Source: ENR-C20 sp942493145
Lineage (GTDB): Bacteria > Bacillota > Clostridia > Acetivibrionales > DTU013
DNA length: 64,000 nt
NCBI GenBank assembly: GCA_942493145.1
Contig: OW818679.1
Location: 3,906,001 to 3,970,000, forward strand
Direction of reading: 5' to 3'
The notes beneath the pieces are model-generated. The model was given only the letters and a program-made list of their open reading frames with translations. It made no database searches and was not told where the DNA came from. Both the position numbers and the translations under genes were made by a program. Of this stretch, positions 59,152-64,000 are shown piece by piece. Each line of letters starts with the position of its first letter. The first letter of the stretch is position 1.

Positions 59152-60150
59152 TTATTCCAATTCTTTTAAAATCAGATCAACAGAATCTTTAATCTTTTTT
59201 AATTCAAATTTACATTTTTTTATATGTTCAGTATTCATTGTTTTTATAGCTTTTTTTGTGTCTGGATCGGCTATCTTTGTTCTAAACGCAGAAAGTTTTT
59301 GATAGATATTATTAGTCGCACCACAATCTTCAGCAAGATGATAACATTCTTCAAAAGATGCTTCATAAGTAATAAGCTTTTTAATAATAGCTGCACCCTT
59401 TTGTCCCTTAACTTTAGTAATTGGAACAAGCTTATTTCTAATGTCTATTGCAGCACTAATTTCTCCTGTTTTAATCTTATTAACAATAACAGTATCGAAA
59501 TCAGCAACAGTGTTCCTAAATGCTTTTATATGTCTTGATTTTAATAATTCAACATAATAGCTCCACCGCTGGGGATCATCTTCATTATGCTCTCTCATAA
59601 ACTTGTATACTTCTATAAGTGATGCAATTTCCTTAGCAGACATACCCATCTCTTTTGCCATCGCATCACACGAAATATTATAATCCTTATTTCTTCTATA
59701 GAGATACCCAGCTTGTTCATATGGGTTCCAATCCGTTTTACCAATTAAATGATACTGACCAAGAAGTTTAAAAATTAAATCGTCACTTATATCCGCTGGG
59801 AGTAAAGAGCATATTACTTTCCCCCACTTAATATTATCCTCTTTAGCAAGTTTACGATATGCTGCAAGCCTACTATTCCCCTCGAGTACAAGAAAGTCAC
59901 CATCTCTTACGATTAATGGGTCAATTAATCCTCCATTAGCTTTGATTGATTGAATAAGCTTCTTTACATGATCCATTTTTAACAGCTTATTTTCTATATC
60001 TTCCTGCGATAGATCTTCACCATCCGCATGTAATATAGAATAAATTCGTGGATTATCTGGATAAAAATTAAGGGTATCTTGCTTTAAAAGTAATTTTTTA
60101 ACCTTGATGTCTTGTCCACCAATAGTTATTGTATCAAAAATTTCACTCAT
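59152..60150 (-). CDS. ParB/Srx-fold protein A
   Basis: A 332-aa soluble protein. The N-terminal domain carries 'GGLIDPLIVRDGDFLVLEGNSRLAAYR' in pieces: 'GGLIDPLIV' (73-81) and 'EGNSRLAAYR' (90-99), the box II/III order of ParB_N, with GNSR instead of GERR. 'DWNPYEQAGYLY' and helical segments follow. The fold is used for CTP-dependent clamps, nucleases and modified-base sensing. Its first 8 bases overlap the end of the SNF2 gene, so translation is coupled. It is 47 bp upstream of the HAD gene. A related copy is at 62070-63104. Confidence 0.8.
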   Translation of the reverse strand: MSEIFDTITIGGQDIKVKKLLLKQDTLNFYPDNPRIYSILHADGEDLSQEDIENKLLKMDHVKKLIQSIKANGGLIDPLIVRDGDFLVLEGNSRLAAYRKLAKEDNIKWGKVICSLLPADISDDLIFKLLGQYHLIGKTDWNPYEQAGYLYRRNKDYNISCDAMAKEMGMSAKEIASLIEVYKFMREHNEDDPQRWSYYVELLKSRHIKAFRNTVADFDTVIVNKIKTGEISAAIDIRNKLVPITKVKGQKGAAIIKKLITYEASFEECYHLAEDCGATNNIYQKLSAFRTKIADPDTKKAIKTMNTEHIKKCKFELKKIKDSVDLILKELE

Positions 60151-61642
60151 TATTGTAATTTGCGCCCCCGTTTTCTATGTTTAAAATGTTTTTAATAACA
60201 TCCCCAAATTCATATGTCATTCTAAACTTGAATTCTTGTATCGTTATATCTCCCTGGGTTAATTGTGCTGACAAATGCTTGCTTTCCAATAATGCATCTA
60301 TCCATTCATCTATTGAGTCTTGCATGATAAAATTATAAATGTAGCAAGTTTTAGTCTGAGAAATCCTATGAATTCTATCTTGAGCCTGAAGGTAATCATC
60401 AAGGCTGAAATTCCTATCATAGAAGATAACATGATTTGCAACCGTTAGCGTTAAGCCCTCCTTAGAAGAAGCCGGTGTCGCAATTAAAATTTTCTTTTCA
60501 TCTTTAAACATGAAATTATCAACAGCTTGATTGCGTTCTGCAATTTTCATTTTCCCATGGACTCTTACTGTTCCAAATTGCTTTAATTCTTGGTACAGCC
60601 ATTCAACATTCTCTATATAATTAGTCCAAATGATACACTTTTCATTTGCTCCTATTATTGATTCAATAATACCTATTAAGGATTCATACTTACCGGGATA
60701 ACAGTCATAACTTGAATCAACTAATTTGGGATTTGAAGCTACCTGAACTAATCTTAATAACCGTTTTAATATTTCATCCGATTCATCTATTTGAGGAACG
60801 CCATCCTTTATTACATTTGCTCTCATATCATCTTTTATGCTTCTATATAAATCATACTGCATTGGCTCCCAATCAGTGATAACACTCATAATCTCTTTAG
60901 ACGGTAATTGAATAATTCCGCTACTTTTTAACTCTCTTACAGAAAAGTTGCGTATTTTTATATAAATATCCTTAATAGTATTCTCAAAGTCCTCTCTTTT
61001 TTTCAAATCTGAGCTAAGGTCATTTGTGAGATCAGTACTCTTTTTGAATTCAGCAAAATTTGTACCTAAGCTCTTACCTTGATCGAGAAAAAAGATTTGC
61101 GCCCATATATCATAGGGTCTGTTTGCGACTGGTGTGCCAGTCATTATAACCCTCTTTTTAAACATACTAGATAACTCAAAAAATGATTTTGTTAATTGTG
61201 CTGTCGGATTCTTTATTTTAGCAGATTCATCAATAATAATTGCAACATTCCTTGTCTTTAGAAAAAGTTTGAATCTTTCCTTCTCTGACTCAATAACCTC
61301 ATAATGAGCTAACATTATTCTGGCAGGACTATTGAAAACAAAATAATTACTGTTTTTATTTTGGTCTAAGAGTCTTGGCGTAATATGGGTATGTAATTTA
61401 AACTCTCTTTCCCAATTGTGCACTAACCCTTTTTTTGTTACTAAAAGTATTGTGTCAACTACTTTTTCTTTCAACCAATAAAGCATTAAATCAATAGCAA
61501 TTTTTGATTTGCCCAGTCCTTGTTCATGAAAAACAGCAGCATATTCTAGATCTTTGATAGCATTTACCGCATTACTTTGAAATTCAAATGCTTTAAGTTT
61601 TGGATCTATATTCGGCTCTTTACTGCGTTTAATTATCTGCAT
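60143..61642 (-). CDS. SNF2-family helicase/translocase
   Basis: A 499-aa superfamily 2 ATPase. Motif I is 'HEQGLGKSKIAID' (39-51), motif II 'IIIDESAKIKN' (DES at 138-140), motif III 'MTGTP' (167-171), and motif VI is 'QAQDRIHRISQ' (near 440). The second RecA-like lobe begins near 'PGKYESLIGIIESI'. The gene is short and has no fused accessory domain, as in prokaryotic SNF2 subunits that work with separate nucleases and methylases. It overlaps ParB-like protein A by 8 bp and lies 10 bp after the PD-(D/E)xK gene. It probably moves along double-stranded DNA. Confidence 0.9.
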   Translation of the reverse strand: MQIIKRSKEPNIDPKLKAFEFQSNAVNAIKDLEYAAVFHEQGLGKSKIAIDLMLYWLKEKVVDTILLVTKKGLVHNWEREFKLHTHITPRLLDQNKNSNYFVFNSPARIMLAHYEVIESEKERFKLFLKTRNVAIIIDESAKIKNPTAQLTKSFFELSSMFKKRVIMTGTPVANRPYDIWAQIFFLDQGKSLGTNFAEFKKSTDLTNDLSSDLKKREDFENTIKDIYIKIRNFSVRELKSSGIIQLPSKEIMSVITDWEPMQYDLYRSIKDDMRANVIKDGVPQIDESDEILKRLLRLVQVASNPKLVDSSYDCYPGKYESLIGIIESIIGANEKCIIWTNYIENVEWLYQELKQFGTVRVHGKMKIAERNQAVDNFMFKDEKKILIATPASSKEGLTLTVANHVIFYDRNFSLDDYLQAQDRIHRISQTKTCYIYNFIMQDSIDEWIDALLESKHLSAQLTQGDITIQEFKFRMTYEFGDVIKNILNIENGGANYNNE

Positions 61643-61652
61643 ATTTTCACTC

Positions 61653-62063
61653 TCACTTTATAAGTTGTGAAATAACCTTTATTCGAGCTTTACAAAACCC
61701 ATTCTTCTTTCTTATTTGTTTTAATAAATTTGCGGCTGTTGCTTCTGTAAAGCATGGAACAGCTAAAATCAAAATTGAATTGCCCTCATGCATTTCACAT
61801 GTCCTAAAATAACTAATAAACTGATTCTTGCTATGGATACTATCTAGATCATTCGTTGTTTTAGCTTCTCCAATTATTAGCACATTATTTTTAAGAGAGT
61901 ATAAATCTGGCCTATACTGATCAATAATCGGTGGCGGTTTTGCAAACGTTTTTGTTTCAGGCAGGTCTATAAAAACACTGCCATGATCATTATTCAGTAA
62001 GTGTTCAGATGTCCATGCAAACATCAACCTGACTAGATTTATATGCATTTCAGATTCTGCCAT
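61653..62063 (-). CDS. Small PD-(D/E)xK nuclease-like protein
   Basis: A 136-aa protein whose catalytic order is visible: Glu5 in 'SEMHINLVRLM', Asp53 in 'QYRPDLYSL', Glu66 and Lys68 in 'LIIGEAKTT'. This is the E...D...ExK pattern of PD-(D/E)xK nucleases, the class used in restriction and recombination enzymes. No DNA-binding domain is fused to it, so it may be guided by the SNF2 protein whose gene starts 10 bp later. It begins 6 bp after the stop of the second ParB-like gene. Confidence 0.8.
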   Translation of the reverse strand: MAESEMHINLVRLMFAWTSEHLLNNDHGSVFIDLPETKTFAKPPPIIDQYRPDLYSLKNNVLIIGEAKTTNDLDSIHSKNQFISYFRTCEMHEGNSILILAVPCFTEATAANLLKQIRKKNGFCKARIKVISQLIK

Positions 62064-62069
62064 GTTAGC

Positions 62070-63104
62070 TTAATCCTCAATTTCAATATCTTTGCAGAAG
62101 TCGTTAATTGTATCGCGCGCATTGAAAATTATTTCTCTTGCTTCACCTGATGGATTGCTTTTTAGTTTTTGAACATAGCTCCATGTTACACTTGCTATTT
62201 TTTTACTAATTTCATGGGCAAGCTGTTCTAAAGTTGCATCTCCTAGGCTAGCATTAGGGGCTGTAACATCTAGCGCTTTTTTTGCTTCCTCAAGATTTTC
62301 TCTTAAAAATAATTCTTTACTTTTGGGATTGTTTAATACTCTTGGAATCGCCCTAACATTTTCTAGCCTACCAATTTTGTCATCAATAATCCATTTTGAA
62401 AAGTCTGTTTTTGAAAAATTATGGTTAGCGAGAGCTGACTTAACAGCAATCTTTTGCAATTCAACAAAAGCACTAAATTTCCTGTGATCAAAAACTTCTT
62501 CTTCATCCAGAAGCGGTCTGTAAAATTTTTCCATATCTACATAAGCATTAATATAACTATTAACTTCTGTTTTATTACCTCCACAAAAGTCTACTATTTG
62601 CGCTAATGTCAAATTCTCTTCATTGCTTAAGTAGTTTAAGTATTTGGCTTTTGAATATGGATCCCATTCCCTAGGACCTACAAGATGGGCTTGAAGTCTT
62701 ATTGCATCAATTTTGGCCTGATCTAGATTTTCATAAACCATAGCTGGAATAGCATCCCAAAAACCCTGAATGCTATTTGATTTAAATTCACGATATATTT
62801 GAACCCTGGTATTACCTTCAATAACAGTAAGTTTTCCGAGTATATCTCTATTTACAATTATGGGGTGGATAATTCCTCCATTTGTTTTTATGGATTCTTT
62901 AAGACTAATATAAGTAGTACTACTCCCAGATCCACCAGTCTCGGATGCAGACCTGCCTGCTCCACTTTCTAACGCTAATGAAATTTGCTCTGCTGTTACT
63001 TCTTCTCCATACATTTCTATTAATCTTGCAATCCTTGGGTTTTTTAGATCTAATTCGATGTTATTTAAAAAAAGCATCTCAAACTTAGCATTATTAGAAC
63101 TCAT
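62070..63104 (-). CDS. ParB/Srx-fold protein B
   Basis: A 344-aa relative of the protein at 59152-60150. It shares 'GGIIHPIIV' (76-84), 'EGNTRVQIYR' (96-105) and the '(D/E)W(D/N)PY' box ('REWDPYSKAKYL'), and then a similar helical region. An extra Ser/Gly-rich stretch (about 46-65) lies before the core. It is the first gene of the operon that runs to 56982, behind AAGGA at 9 nt and a promoter at 63146. Its long C-terminal half is rich in charged helices. The pair suggests a heteromer or a duplicated sensor. Confidence 0.8.
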   Translation of the reverse strand: MSSNNAKFEMLFLNNIELDLKNPRIARLIEMYGEEVTAEQISLALESGAGRSASETGGSGSSTTYISLKESIKTNGGIIHPIIVNRDILGKLTVIEGNTRVQIYREFKSNSIQGFWDAIPAMVYENLDQAKIDAIRLQAHLVGPREWDPYSKAKYLNYLSNEENLTLAQIVDFCGGNKTEVNSYINAYVDMEKFYRPLLDEEEVFDHRKFSAFVELQKIAVKSALANHNFSKTDFSKWIIDDKIGRLENVRAIPRVLNNPKSKELFLRENLEEAKKALDVTAPNASLGDATLEQLAHEISKKIASVTWSYVQKLKSNPSGEAREIIFNARDTINDFCKDIEIED

Positions 63105-63145
63105 ATATAATCATCCTTCTTTCAAAGAAAAGACATTCTGAACTT

Positions 63146-63174
63146 TATAAATATATTTTAATTCATTTTATCAA
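63146..63174 (-). promoter_or_regulatory. Promoter of the ParB-B/nuclease/SNF2/ParB-A operon
   Basis: On the minus strand TTGATA (63169-63174) and TTTATA (63146-63151) are 17 bp apart, 42 bp before the ParB-B start and after the terminator of the preceding gene. Confidence 0.6.
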
Positions 63175-63211
63175 TATTATGTTTATTGTGCAATAATATG
63201 GCACAAATAAT

Positions 63212-63234
63212 AAAAAAAGCATCCTTTCGGATGC
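63212..63234 (-). terminator. Rho-independent terminator after the GHKL-ATPase gene
   Basis: On the minus strand GCATCC-GAAA-GGATGC (63234-63219) is followed by seven T residues (63218-63212). It lies 25 bp past the stop of the ATPase gene and separates its transcript from that of the ParB-B gene. Confidence 0.88.
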
Positions 63235-63258
63235 CTATTGTATATATCTATTCTAGGA

Positions 63259-64000
63259 TTATTTAAACTTTTTCATGATATCTCCAATAAGACTATCAGC
63301 CTGATCTTTATCACAACTTTCCGAAAGAACTTCAAATACTTTCTCTAGTGTTTTTTTCTGATCAATAGTCAGCTTTTGTGAAATATTGAGAATTTTAAAG
63401 TTTGTAGCGCCCTTTACATTATTCGTCAGCATTCCTAGTTGCTTAAATAAATCAAACTTTCTACCCAAATTGATCTCATCTTTAACATCAATGCTCTCAA
63501 TGTCTTCTTTAAACTTATCGAGCTCCTGTGATAGTACTTCTTTTTCTTTTTTTGAATTGAAGCCTTCCTCAAGCAATTTATCAGCTTTTTGAATAAGTGA
63601 CTCAGCAGCATTAAGCATCTTGTTATTTTTATCGTTACGTGTACTTGAGGCACTTCTGATTGTTTTTGAAAGATCATTTCCAATATCGGTCAGTTTGTTC
63701 ATCATATAAATATACTGATGGTTTTTTTCAAAATTATCTCTGCGAGCATTTGGTATGATCTCAGGAGCGGCTACATAGATTTCTCCCTGAAGCCATCCAT
63801 TGAAACGATCCTCTTTAAAAATACTATCCAAAGTGTTTCTATCTCCTATAAGGATATTCCCTTTTCTAAGTCTTAAACCTTTTTTACTTTCATCCAATAT
63901 GGTTCCGTATAAATTTGATTTACCATACCATACTACTGCTTGAAGGTTTCCTGTATTGTCATAAATATCTCTAATTTCAATATCGTTTATAAAATCAACA
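63259..64000 (-). CDS. MORC/Hsp90-like (GHKL) ATPase, N-terminal part outside the window
   Basis: The minus frame is open through the right edge, so only the C-terminal 246 residues are visible. 'WYGKSNLYGTILDESKKGLRLRKGNIL', broken as 'KSNLYGTILDESK' and 'GLRLRKGNILIGD', then 'RFNGWLQGEIYV' and 'IIPNARRDNFE', match the transducer region that follows the GHKL ATP site in MORC-like and related bacterial ATPases. A coiled coil (about 95-170 of the visible part) and a Lys/Asp-rich end follow. The ATP-binding motifs would be outside the window. Related proteins occur in predicted restriction clusters together with SNF2 helicases. Confidence 0.75.
   Translation of the reverse strand, partial: VDFINDIEIRDIYDNTGNLQAVVWYGKSNLYGTILDESKKGLRLRKGNILIGDRNTLDSIFKEDRFNGWLQGEIYVAAPEIIPNARRDNFEKNHQYIYMMNKLTDIGNDLSKTIRSASSTRNDKNNKMLNAAESLIQKADKLLEEGFNSKKEKEVLSQELDKFKEDIESIDVKDEINLGRKFDLFKQLGMLTNNVKGATNFKILNISQKLTIDQKKTLEKVFEVLSESCDKDQADSLIGDIMKKFK

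Overview
The window looks like the chromosome of a spore-forming, Gram-positive anaerobe of the class Clostridia. Signs of this are strong AGGAGG-type ribosome sites, frequent GTG/TTG starts, many lipoproteins, a LysM coat-type protein, Fe-S old-yellow-enzyme-like oxidoreductases, ABC-F ATPases and a group IIC intron. I cannot name a genus from sequence alone. The proposed starts below come from ribosome-site spacing and often differ from the longest open frame.

Positions 1-53 kb are ordinary core and accessory chromosome. In order they hold: an ABC-F ATPase; an ABC-2 exporter cassette (7.8-2.1 kb, minus strand); glgB; a tRNA-Met/Glu/Val cluster with a broken tRNA-Glu copy; corA; a radical-SAM DNA-repair-type gene pair; a lipoprotein; a nitroreductase; msrAB with an 18-bp triple repeat in front; a small patch of odd genes including an AbiEi/DUF559-like orphan and an msrB relic; MFS and MATE exporters; GNAT and DUF2156 proteins; a DinB-like protein with a collagen-like insert; a sulfonate/nitrate-type ABC importer; a PfkB sugar kinase, thioesterase, DUF503 and CYTH proteins; two FAD/FMN/Fe-S oxidoreductases (one with a long Gly-Pro-Gly insert); Nudix; a lipoprotein plus cardiolipin synthase; a TetR-like fragment; threonine aldolase; a zincin; a Uup-type ABC-F; a phosphoesterase; a binding-protein/GGDEF-EAL pair; a LysM protein; a CoA-binding protein; a D-2-hydroxyacid dehydrogenase; an MFS carrier and a Ca2+/H+ antiporter.

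From 53.1 to 55.9 kb is a scrapyard of mobile DNA: an IS30-type transposase fragment, two truncated genes, a complete-looking group IIC intron of about 1.9 kb, and the 3' 45 nt of an initiator tRNA. The intron sits directly behind the terminator hairpin that follows the tRNA fragment. That fragment looks like the scar of an integrated element that begins there and runs past the right edge.

From 56.1 kb to the right edge is an A/T-rich defence-type island. It holds a Dam-like adenine methylase facing a HARE-HTH/nuclease-like protein, then (minus strand) a membrane-anchored HAD phosphatase, two related ParB/Srx-fold proteins, an SNF2 translocase, a small PD-(D/E)xK nuclease and a MORC/Hsp90-type (GHKL) ATPase cut by the window edge. 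I see no named defence system with this exact set, and it is my best candidate for an undescribed system. A second theme is low-complexity inserts in unrelated proteins (Gly-Pro-Gly, Thr-Gly, Ser-Gly, Ala-Ser), which suggests a genome tolerant of intragenic repeat expansion.
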